Under the pieces are notes generated by a model. The model was given only the letters and a program-made list of their open reading frames with translations, made no database searches and was not told the origin of the DNA. From Dechloromonas sp. UBA6271 (GTDB taxonomy: Bacteria > Pseudomonadota > Gammaproteobacteria > Burkholderiales > Rhodocyclaceae), in the NCBI GenBank assembly GCA_002440665.1, contig DJUX01000053.1, positions 46,972-110,971 of the forward strand: a stretch of 64,000 bases of DNA, in the 5' to 3' direction. Below, piece after piece: positions 55,044 through 62,458 of the stretch. Position 1 is the stretch's first letter. Each line of letters opens with the position of its first letter. The translations under genes were made by a program, and so were the position numbers.

Positions 55044-56027
55044 ATGCGCCATCCCAAAGCCGTTCTTTTTGCCGGCGAGCAGCCCTTCCCCATCCTGCCT
55101 GCAGTCGACCATTACGCCGGCTCTGAAAAGCTGATGAAGAAGGCGCTGCAACTGCAGATTGAACTCGGTCCGATCTTCGACATCACTTGCGATTGCGAAG
55201 ACGGCGCCCATGCCGGCGCCGAGCGTGAGCATGCTGAAATGGCGGCTGGCGTGATCATGAGCGAAGACAACCGTTTCAACCGGGTCGGTGCCCGCGTCCA
55301 TGACGTCACCCACCCGCACTGGCGGCAGGATATGGAAATCCTGATCGGCATTGCCGGTAGCAGGCTCCCCTTCATTACGCTACCGAAACCCTGCAGCGCG
55401 GGTGATGTGCAAGTGCAGATCGAAGCCTTACGTGAAATTGAGCAGAATTTTGGCGTTGACCGCAGGATTCCAGTCCATGTGCTGATCGAAACCCATGGCG
55501 CCTTGCGCGAAGTCTGGGAAATTGCCGCCTTGCCCGGTGTAGAAAGCCTTGATTTCGGCCTGATGGACTTCGTTTCCGGCCACCACGGGGCCATCCCCGG
55601 CAGTGCCATGAAGAGCCCCGGCCAGTTCGATCATCCGCTGGTTGCCCGCGCCAAGTGCGAGATCAGCGCCGCCGCACTGGCCTGCGGCGTCGTACCTTCG
55701 CACAACGTGACGACGGAACTGAAGGACATCGACTGCATCCGTAACGATGCCAGGCGCGCCCGCTGCGAATTCGGCTACCTGCGCATGTGGAGCATCCACC
55801 CCAACCAGATCGTGCCCATCGTCGAAGCCATGCGCCCGGATTTCTCCGAAGTCCAGGCCGCCGCCGACATCCTGATCGCCGCGCAGGACAAGGACTGGGG
55901 ACCAATCCAGCATGACGGCAAACTGCACGACCGTGCCTCGTACCGCTACTACTGGGAACTGTTGGACCGCGCCTACGTCACCGGCATGGAAATTCCCGCC
56001 GGGGCGAAGAGCCGCTTCTTTGGCTGA
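55044..56027 (+). CDS. CitE-like HpcH/HpaI-family lyase
   Basis: 327 aa TIM-barrel. FDITCDCEDGAHAGAEREHA carries the metal-binding acidic residues, and IPVHVLIETHGALREVWEIA and LDFGLMDFVSGHHGAIP are family segments. CitE-like proteins cleave malyl-CoA, citramalyl-CoA or similar thioesters. Pairing with mdh suggests a C4 or C5 dicarboxylyl-CoA substrate, but none is proven. The stop overlaps the truC start. Confidence 0.85.
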   Translation: MRHPKAVLFAGEQPFPILPAVDHYAGSEKLMKKALQLQIELGPIFDITCDCEDGAHAGAEREHAEMAAGVIMSEDNRFNRVGARVHDVTHPHWRQDMEILIGIAGSRLPFITLPKPCSAGDVQVQIEALREIEQNFGVDRRIPVHVLIETHGALREVWEIAALPGVESLDFGLMDFVSGHHGAIPGSAMKSPGQFDHPLVARAKCEISAAALACGVVPSHNVTTELKDIDCIRNDARRARCEFGYLRMWSIHPNQIVPIVEAMRPDFSEVQAAADILIAAQDKDWGPIQHDGKLHDRASYRYYWELLDRAYVTGMEIPAGAKSRFFG

Positions 56028-56754
56028 ACAACTGCCGATTCTCTATCGCGACGAATGCATCGTCGCCATCGACAAGCCGCCAAACCTGCTCGTCCATCGC
56101 TCGGAAATCGACCGTCACGAAACGCGCTTCGCCATCCAGATCCTGCGCGACCAGATCGGCCAGCGCGTCTGGCCGGCACACCGACTGGACCGCGGCACCT
56201 CAGGCATTCTGATATTCGGGCTGAGTCCTGAAATCGCCAGCGCCCTTGGCCGGCAATTCGAAGCCGGGACGGTGGAGAAATGCTACCTGGCCATTGTCCG
56301 CGGCTACCCGCCCGCAGCGGGAAGCATCGATCATCCGCTTAGCCGCCAGCGCGATCCTTATGAATTCCGGGGCGAACGCAGCAGTATGGAAGCCCAGCCG
56401 GCGCTGACCCATTTCCGCAAACTGGCGGAAATCGAGCTACCTGTTGCGGTCGACCGCTACCCGAGCAGCCGTTACGCCTTGCTCGAACTCAATCCGCTCA
56501 CCGGCCGCCGGCACCAGCTGCGCCGCCACCTGAAGCACATCGCCCACCCGATCATCGGCGACGCGACCTATGGCAAAGGGCGCCATAACCGCTATTTCGC
56601 CGAGCATCTCGATTGCCACCGGCTGCTGCTGGCGTGCACCGAAATGAGCTTTGTGCATCCGATCAATGGCCAACGCCTGAAAATAAAAGCGCCAGTATCC
56701 GGCGAGTTTGCCGCGACACTGGCGCGCTTCGGCTGGAATATAGCGGAGCGCTAG
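56020..56754 (+). CDS. truC: tRNA pseudouridine(65) synthase TruC
   Basis: 244 aa RluA-type pseudouridine synthase. The catalytic Asp is in AHRLDRGTSG; IAIDKPPNLLVH, LTGRRHQLRRHLKHI and HPIIGDATYGKGRHNRYF place it in TruC. The start is a TTG at 56020 overlapping the upstream stop by 8 bp. Its TAG stop shares bases with the convergent CBS gene stop (CTAG). Confidence 0.9.
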   Translation: MAEQLPILYRDECIVAIDKPPNLLVHRSEIDRHETRFAIQILRDQIGQRVWPAHRLDRGTSGILIFGLSPEIASALGRQFEAGTVEKCYLAIVRGYPPAAGSIDHPLSRQRDPYEFRGERSSMEAQPALTHFRKLAEIELPVAVDRYPSSRYALLELNPLTGRRHQLRRHLKHIAHPIIGDATYGKGRHNRYFAEHLDCHRLLLACTEMSFVHPINGQRLKIKAPVSGEFAATLARFGWNIAER

Positions 56755-57188
56755 GCAATGTTCTCTTCGAGATGCTCCCTGAACTGCAGGTCACGCTCGA
56801 GCTGAACCATGTCACTACCTAAGGCATCGCGGGCCGATACCATGCCCAGTGGCGCACCGTCGCCGTCCACCACCGGCACATGGCGAAAACCGCCATCCGC
56901 CATGAACTGCAGGGCATAACCCAGCGGTTTGTCGGCGCGAATTGTTTGCGGGTCCCTGACCATCACTTGCGAAACCTGTGTGGAATCCGGATCGAGACCA
57001 CCAGCCAGCACCTTGTTGAGGGCATCGCGCTCGGTGAATATCCCGGCGATCCGGTTGTTCTCGACGATGAGCAAGGCGCCGATTTTCTTTTCGGCCATCG
57101 CCCGGCAAGCAGCCCGTACGGTCATATCGGTAGTACCGGATACCAACGGACGGCCGGCTATGATGTTGCTGATAATTTTTGTTGGCAT
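56751..57188 (-). CDS. CBS-domain pair protein
   Basis: 145 aa consisting of two CBS motifs (AACRAMAEKKIGALLIVENN and LQFMADGGFRHVPVVDGDG). These bind adenosyl ligands and act as energy or redox sensors. A strong AAGGAG site precedes the ATG at 57188; an extension to 57248 is unlikely. Confidence 0.9.
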   Translation of the reverse strand: MPTKIISNIIAGRPLVSGTTDMTVRAACRAMAEKKIGALLIVENNRIAGIFTERDALNKVLAGGLDPDSTQVSQVMVRDPQTIRADKPLGYALQFMADGGFRHVPVVDGDGAPLGMVSARDALGSDMVQLERDLQFREHLEENIA

Positions 57189-57264
57189 ATTTGTCTCCTT
57201 CATGGTCTGGTGTAACGCAATAGTCGCCGGATTGTCAGCTTGATGCAAGTATGCCGAAATCCTA

Positions 57265-57333
57265 TTACGACCTGATGACGATAATCGCTATCACTAGGAA
57301 GACAATGATTATGCCGATCAGTTCGAAATTCAT
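57265..57333 (-). CDS. Possible 22-residue single-helix membrane peptide
   Basis: The frame begins MNFELIGIIIVFLVI and ends in a charged IRS, which is one hydrophobic helix. It lies between the ankyrin and CBS genes on their strand. The ribosome site is weak. It might be a real small membrane protein or a remnant of a longer stomatin-like N-terminus. Confidence 0.35.
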   Translation of the reverse strand: MNFELIGIIIVFLVIAIIVIRS

Positions 57334-57384
57334 CGATAACCAAGCGTTTGCAGCGACTTCAACATTGCCGGGAGCAACGACCTC

Positions 57385-57876
57385 TCAGCAGGGCTTGCCG
57401 GCCTGACAACCCTTCAATATCCACAGCGAGATTACACCCGCCGCCTCATTGGCCATTACCTTGCGCGCCATCGAGGTCGGGTCGCGCCCGGCATTGGTCT
57501 TGGCATAGGGATCAGCCCCCGCTTCCAGAAGTAGTTGCGAGTGCTTGGCGTTCTGGGTGTAAGCAGCCATGTGCAGCGGCGTGGCACCCTCCCCATCCTT
57601 GGCATTCGGATCTGCTCCAGCGACGAGGAGAGCCTTGAGCGCCGAGACATCCGGGTTGGTCGCCGCCAGGTGCAGCGGCGTCGACCCCTGGGACGTTCTG
57701 ACATCACGCGCCGCAGGCTGTGCCTTGAGAATTACGCTGACGTCCTGACCGTTGCCGACGCGTGCCGCATCGTGAATCGGCTGGTCGTTGGCCCCGAGAA
57801 CCTGCGCCTGCACTGGTACTGCAATCAGCAGCACGGAGGTGCATACAAGTGAAATCCAGTGCTTCATCTGCATCAT
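57385..57876 (-). CDS. Secreted ankyrin-repeat protein
   Basis: 163 aa. A signal peptide (ending VPVQAQ) is followed by three to four ankyrin repeats (QPIHDAARVGNG, STPLHLAATNPDVSALKALL, ATPLHMAAYTQNAKHSQLLL). The last stretch WILKGCQAGKPC has two Cys. The start at 57876 is 7 bp after GGAGGG. It probably binds protein partners in the periplasm. Confidence 0.85.
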   Translation of the reverse strand: MMQMKHWISLVCTSVLLIAVPVQAQVLGANDQPIHDAARVGNGQDVSVILKAQPAARDVRTSQGSTPLHLAATNPDVSALKALLVAGADPNAKDGEGATPLHMAAYTQNAKHSQLLLEAGADPYAKTNAGRDPTSMARKVMANEAAGVISLWILKGCQAGKPC

Positions 57877-57933
57877 TGCGAAACCCTCCTTCGCCCTGGC
57901 CAGCAACAGGCGACGCACTCAGGAAAGCCCAAA

Positions 57934-59190
57934 TCAGGCTAAGGCGGCCACCGGCAGTGCCACCTTGTTGTCGGTGCTGAACTGGTAGTCGTGGAAGACG
58001 TGCTCGGCGGAAAGCATCTGGTAACTGCCATCGGCCAGCCGGTGTGTCGTGTCCTTCAAGCGATAGGTCAGCTGACCACAGGTCCACAAATCGAAGTTGC
58101 GCATGTGCGTGCACAAGCAGGTCTTGTCCATCACCGAAACCTTGCGCGCGCCCGGATGTGCAGCCACCTCACGGTTGTAGGCGGTCACGTAGGAACACTT
58201 GCCGTTGGCGTCGAGCAGATAGCCGTAGGCTTCGCAGTTGGGGCGGATACCGTCGCCGATCGCCGGGCTGCTCTTGATCATGCGCATCGGATAGCCGGTC
58301 GGCGAAATTTCGTTGACCACAATGTCGTCTTCGTTGGCCTTGAAGTATTCCTGCTTGACGTCGTTGGGCAGGCCACATTCGTCGGTGACCGTGAATCGCG
58401 TTGCCACCTGAACGGCGGCAGCACCATTTTCGAGGAAGGCCGTCGCATCGCTGCCGGTGAAGATACCGCCCGCCGGAATCACGGGAATATCCAGTTGAGC
58501 CTCCTTGAGATAGGCGATGACCTCGGCGACGATGGTGGCCAGATCGTACTTTGCCCAATCCAGGCCGAAGCCGAGATGGCCGCCGGCCAGCGGGCCTTCG
58601 ACGACGATGTAATCGGGGAAGCGATTGGTGCGGCTGCTCTTTTTGAGAAAAAGTTGCAGGGCGCGAACCGATGAAACGATGATGCCAAGCTTGGCATCAC
58701 GAAAACGCGGATGATCCTCAATCAGCGCGAACGACCCGAGGTGCAATCCAGCCGCCAGCGTGATGCCGTCGATCCCCGAATCCAGCGCGGCACGCATGCG
58801 TGCCCTCAGGGTTTCCTTCGGGGCATTCATGGTCAATTTTTCCATGCAGTTGATCAGGATCAGCCCCGACCCTTGCTTGCGCTCCATCGTGCCAGCCACA
58901 TGCAGACGCGTGGCTTCGACGAGACGGCCGATATCGAACTTGACGGCGGCCTTGTCTTCGTTGAGCACGTTGTACTTGTAGATCGCCAGCTTTTCCTTGA
59001 CGAACTTGGTGTTGTAGCGACGATCGCTCACCGTCTTGACCATGGCATCCGAAATGTGGCCGATGCCACCGAGGCGAGCCGCTTCCAGCGCCAGGTCGGC
59101 GGTCGAAATATCGACACCCATGCCACCGATCGTGATCGGCACTAGTTCATGCTTGCCCAACTGCAAACGGAAATCGTCCACACGCTTCAT
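57934..59190 (-). CDS. NAD(P)H-dependent flavin oxidoreductase (nitronate monooxygenase family) with extended C-terminus
   Basis: 418 aa, longer than the usual 320-360. TIM-barrel FMN enzyme: VPITIGGMGVDISTADLALE, LAGGHLGFGLDW, IPVIPAGGIFTGSDATAFL and GAAAVQVATRFTVTDECG are family segments. The C-terminal 70 residues add a Cys-rich region (NCEAYGY, GKCSY, KTCLCTHMRNFDLWTCGQL), which could hold a metal or form disulfides. The start Met3 (59190) has correct SD spacing. Confidence 0.82.
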   Translation of the reverse strand: MKRVDDFRLQLGKHELVPITIGGMGVDISTADLALEAARLGGIGHISDAMVKTVSDRRYNTKFVKEKLAIYKYNVLNEDKAAVKFDIGRLVEATRLHVAGTMERKQGSGLILINCMEKLTMNAPKETLRARMRAALDSGIDGITLAAGLHLGSFALIEDHPRFRDAKLGIIVSSVRALQLFLKKSSRTNRFPDYIVVEGPLAGGHLGFGLDWAKYDLATIVAEVIAYLKEAQLDIPVIPAGGIFTGSDATAFLENGAAAVQVATRFTVTDECGLPNDVKQEYFKANEDDIVVNEISPTGYPMRMIKSSPAIGDGIRPNCEAYGYLLDANGKCSYVTAYNREVAAHPGARKVSVMDKTCLCTHMRNFDLWTCGQLTYRLKDTTHRLADGSYQMLSAEHVFHDYQFSTDNKVALPVAALA

Positions 59191-59382
59191 CTTCATCCTT
59201 CAGGAAAGCAGCCGAGCCCTCTACCGGTTTCGCGAGCGCGGCTGAGCGCGGGATTTTACGCCAATGTATCGCTTCATGCCTGCCAACGCTGCGATAAATC
59301 CGGGCCGGACTTTTCTACCTGATATTTGGAGTCGACGGCGCCGGGAAGGTTCGCCGTGCGTTCCCGAGACGCCGAGCGCTGC

Positions 59383-59688
59383 TTACAACACCGCCTCGAA
59401 CAATTCCAGCTGCGGCGGCCCGAGATAGAAATCGCGCGACGACTGGCCGGCCGCCATATGTGCCTTGCGGAAGGCATCGGACTGGGGCCAATCGGCAAAG
59501 GCCGCTTCCGATGCCCAAACCGTGTGCGATGCAAAAAGGGTCCGCTCGTCGTTGCTGTCGCCGCGCAGGAGGTTGAAGGAAACGAACCCTGGCACTTCGG
59601 CCAGGTAGCTGTTGCGATTGCGCCAGTGGGCGACGAAATCGTCCTCCCTGCCCAATGCGATGCGAAAACGGTTCATGGCGAGAAACAT
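59383..59688 (-). CDS. Antibiotic-biosynthesis-monooxygenase (ABM) domain protein
   Basis: 101 aa ferredoxin-like fold: MNRFRIALGREDDFVAHWRN, EVPGFVSFNLLRG and FASHTVWASEAAFADW. It is similar to HmoA-type heme-degrading or quinol monooxygenases. The start at 59688 has GGAG upstream. The 191 bp before nitronate-family gene (59191-59382) holds no gene I can see. Confidence 0.85.
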   Translation of the reverse strand: MFLAMNRFRIALGREDDFVAHWRNRNSYLAEVPGFVSFNLLRGDSNDERTLFASHTVWASEAAFADWPQSDAFRKAHMAAGQSSRDFYLGPPQLELFEAVL

Positions 59689-59765
59689 GGAATCTCCTGC
59701 GAATAATGCGTGCATGCTTGTTGCTTGAAGGGTAAATCTTCCACCCGATACACCACTAAAACAAT

Positions 59766-59900
59766 ATGTTCGACGACAACGACAATCTCGATTTCGGCCT
59801 CGTCCCACCCGCAGTCAACCAACTGCTCCAGGAAGTCGTGGTGGCCCATTTTACTGATCCAGCACTAGCCGAACGTCTCTTTCTTGCTGCCCGCTTACCA
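59766..59900 (+). pseudogene. 5' fragment of an unknown gene truncated by an IS5-family insertion
   Basis: 45 codons open from ATG: MFDDNDNLDFGLVPPAVN continuing as an acidic, helix-forming sequence, then running into the IS inverted repeat at 59901 and stopping soon after. No continuation was recognised on the far side of the mobile elements. Function unknown. Confidence 0.55.
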
Positions 59901-60718
59901 GGGTGTGTTCACAGTAACCAGATATAAGCACAGGCGAGATGCAAGAAGGCATTGAATCGATTGGCGAGTTTGTCGTATCGCGTGGCGAGGCGACGGAACT
60001 GCTTGAGGCGATTGAAGAATCGCTCGACGAGATTTCGCGCCTTGTAGCGATGCCAGTCGATCTTGCGCGGCGAATTCCGGTTGCTGCGCGGCGGGATGAT
60101 GGCCTGAGCACCGGCGGCCTCGATGATTTGAACCAAGGCATCGCTGTCGTAGCCCTTGTCGGCGATGACCGCCTCGGTCGGGATGGCCTCGACCAAGGCC
60201 GCGCCCTGCGTGATGTCGGCAACCTGGCCACCGGTCAGGATCAGCCGTATGGGATTGCCCAGTGCATCCACGCAGGCATGGACCTTGGTGGTCAGTCCGC
60301 CCCGCGAGCGACCGATCGCCTGATCGCCACCGTTTTTTTGGGTGCACCGGCAGCATGCTGGTGGGCCCGAACAATGGTGGCGTCGATGAACAACTCTTCA
60401 AGGTCAGCATCCCCCTGGAGCGCCTCGGCCATGCGATGCCAGGCACCGTACTTTCCCCAGCGGGCGAAGCGGACATATACCGAGTGCCAGTTGCCCAGTG
60501 CTTTCGGCAGATCGCGCCAGGGACAGCCGGTGCGCGCCATGTACAGCACGGCTTCGACAAACTGCCGGTTGTCGACAGCACGTCCGCCTTTGTCCGTCGG
60601 TTTGCCAGGCAGCAAATCCGCTATCCGTGACCACTGGGTATCACTCAACATCTGCCGATCCATGTGCAACATCCAAATTTCAGGATGTAAACACAAATCA
60701 GCTACTGTGAACAGACCC
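59901..60718. mobile_element. IS5-family (IS427-like) insertion sequence, 818 bp
   Basis: Terminal inverted repeats GGGTGTGTTCACAGTAAC (left) and GGGTCTGTTCACAGTAGC (right, inverted) match at 16 of 18 positions. The size and the two-ORF transposase fit the IS427 subgroup. No clear target-site duplication was seen; the right flank is the end of another IS. Confidence 0.85.
59909..60663 (-). CDS. IS5-family transposase made by programmed -1 frameshift
   Basis: First frame from 60663 (MDRQMLSDTQWSRIADLLPG) to 60292; second frame ends at 59909. They overlap at an A7 run (CCCAAAAAAACGG); a -1 shift there joins GAPKK to NGGDQAIGRSRGG and restores the canonical sequence. DDE motifs: FIDATIVRAHQ in the first part, VIADKGYDSDAL and LVERFFNRLKQFRRLATRYD in the second. 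Looks functional. Confidence 0.85.
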
Positions 60719-60720
60719 TA

Positions 60721-61295
60721 GTGTAGTGCTTCGTTTTTCTTTGAACCAAGCTGGCGATTTGCGCGGATGACTTTCTACAGAATGTCATTAGTCTTGGCGG
60801 TCCAGACGAAAGGTTTTGGATTTTGATTATGCACGTTGATGTATTCCTCGATGGCGGTGATGAGTTCTGGAACGCTACGAAAGATACCGCGCTCGAGTCG
60901 GTCTGTTGAAATGCTGTGGAAGAAGCGTTCGACCATGTTGAGCCATGATGCCAAGGTTGGCTTGAAGTGCATGTTGAAGCGCGGGTGCTTGGCAAGCCAT
61001 TCTTGAACGAATGGATGCTTGTGTGTGGCGTAGTTGTCGGCGATCAAATGCAGTGTCTTGTCCTTGGGCGTCTTGCGGTCGATCTGTTTGAGGAACTTCA
61101 GCCACTCGAGGTGGGTGTGGCGTTGTTGGCACTGGCCGATGACCTGACCATCCAAGACATTGAGCGCGGCAAACAGCGTGGTTGTTCATCCGTCAAATTG
61201 ATTCCCTGGCCCTGATTCATCATTCGCCCCACAGAAAGGATGCGAATATGACAAAAGCAATCATGCTTGGTTCAAACAATTCGAAAGCACTACAC
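60721..61295. mobile_element. Internally deleted IS630-family element
   Basis: 575 bp with matching ends GTGTAGTGCT (left) and the same inverted at the right, each flanked by TA (60719-60720 and 61296-61297), the IS630 target. Inverted repeats extend to include TTTGAACCAAGC. Full elements are about 1.1 kb; here the N-terminal half of the transposase is missing between about 61185 and the start region. Confidence 0.8.
60775..61155 (-). pseudogene. C-terminal half of an IS630-family transposase
   Basis: 126 aa in frame beginning [18 protein letters not shown]. It holds [14 protein letters not shown] and [16 protein letters not shown], the last two catalytic acidic segments. Homology continues upstream as [10 protein letters not shown] before an in-frame TGA at the deletion joint. 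It is not a functional enzyme. Confidence 0.8.
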
Positions 61296-61404
61296 TAGAG
61301 AGTTCCATGCCAAGCCATCGGTGGCAACGAATCGCTTTTAAACAACGACTTGCCGGGATGGAGCGCTTGTCGTTCTTGCAACAATCAATCCGTGGGATAC
61401 TCCG

Positions 61405-61414
61405 CCCCCCCCCC
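61405..61414 (+). repeat. Homopolymeric C10 tract upstream of rlmF
   Basis: Ten consecutive C residues ending 20 bp before the preferred rlmF start (and 5 bp before an in-frame ATG at 61420). A slippage-prone position. Confidence 0.8.
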
Positions 61415-61434
61415 TGCCCATGATCGGAAACCAG

Positions 61435-62442
61435 ATGTCGGCGCCTGCCCCAAAACCCGGACTCCACCCGAGCAACAAGAACCTTGCCGGCTATGACTTC
61501 GCCGCCCTGACCGCCATCGCCCCGGGGCTGGTCAAGTACGTCGTCACCACGCCTGCCGGCACGCCGAGCATCGATTTTGCCAACCCGGCCGCTGTCAAGG
61601 CCCTCAACCGGGCGCTGCTGGCGCTGCATTACGGGGTCAAGGGCTGGGAGATTCCGGCTGGCTACCTCTGCCCGCCGATTCCCGGCCGTGCCGATTACAT
61701 CCACCACGTCGCCGACCTGCTCGCCAGTTGCAACAAGAAAGTCATCCCGACCGGGCCGAACGTCCGCGTGCTGGATATTGGCGTCGGTGCCAACTGCGTT
61801 TACCCGCTGATCGGCAATGCCGAATACGGCTGGCGTTTTCTCGGTGTCGATATCGACCAGGCGGCGCTCGACAATGCGCAAACCATTTTGGGCAAAAATC
61901 CGGCGTTGACCGCAGCAATCGAATTACGCCATCAACCGGTCTGGGAAAACATCTTCGTCGGCCTGCTGCGCTCCGGTGAAAACTTCGACCTGAGCATCTG
62001 CAACCCGCCCTTCCACAATTCACCCGACGATGTGCTGGCGGTCAACCAGCGCAAGTGGAACAAGCTCGGCAAGCCGGGTGCCAAAAAAGGCACCCTCCAG
62101 CCCCGCCTCAACTTTGGTGGCGGCGGCACCGAACTGTGGTGCAACGGTGGCGAGCGTGCCTTCGTCAAGAACATGATCGAGCAGAGCGCCGGCATTCCGA
62201 AGCGGGTGATGTGGTTCACCAGCCTGATTTCGAATGCCGAAAACCTCGAGCACGTCGAAGCCGCCCTGAAGAAAGCGAAGGTCGTCGACTCGCGCACCAT
62301 CCCGATGGCGCAGGGCCAGAAGCAGAGCCGCTTCGTCGCCTGGACCTTCTGCGGCAACGGCGAGCGGGAGAAATGGCGCAAGGCGCGGTGGGCGAGCGAC
62401 GCTGACACCCCGACCGGGGCGACTTCCATTTTCGGCGACTAA
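61435..62442 (+). CDS. rlmF: 23S rRNA (adenine-1618-N6)-methyltransferase
   Basis: 335 aa SAM-dependent enzyme. VLDIGVGANCVYPLIG is the SAM loop and SICNPPFHNSPDDV is the N6-adenine MTase motif IV; KPGLHPSNKNLAGYDF is the usual N-terminus. ATG at 61420 is an alternative start. Confidence 0.93.
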   Translation: MSAPAPKPGLHPSNKNLAGYDFAALTAIAPGLVKYVVTTPAGTPSIDFANPAAVKALNRALLALHYGVKGWEIPAGYLCPPIPGRADYIHHVADLLASCNKKVIPTGPNVRVLDIGVGANCVYPLIGNAEYGWRFLGVDIDQAALDNAQTILGKNPALTAAIELRHQPVWENIFVGLLRSGENFDLSICNPPFHNSPDDVLAVNQRKWNKLGKPGAKKGTLQPRLNFGGGGTELWCNGGERAFVKNMIEQSAGIPKRVMWFTSLISNAENLEHVEAALKKAKVVDSRTIPMAQGQKQSRFVAWTFCGNGEREKWRKARWASDADTPTGATSIFGD

Positions 62443-62458
62443 AAATCCCTGCTGGAAC

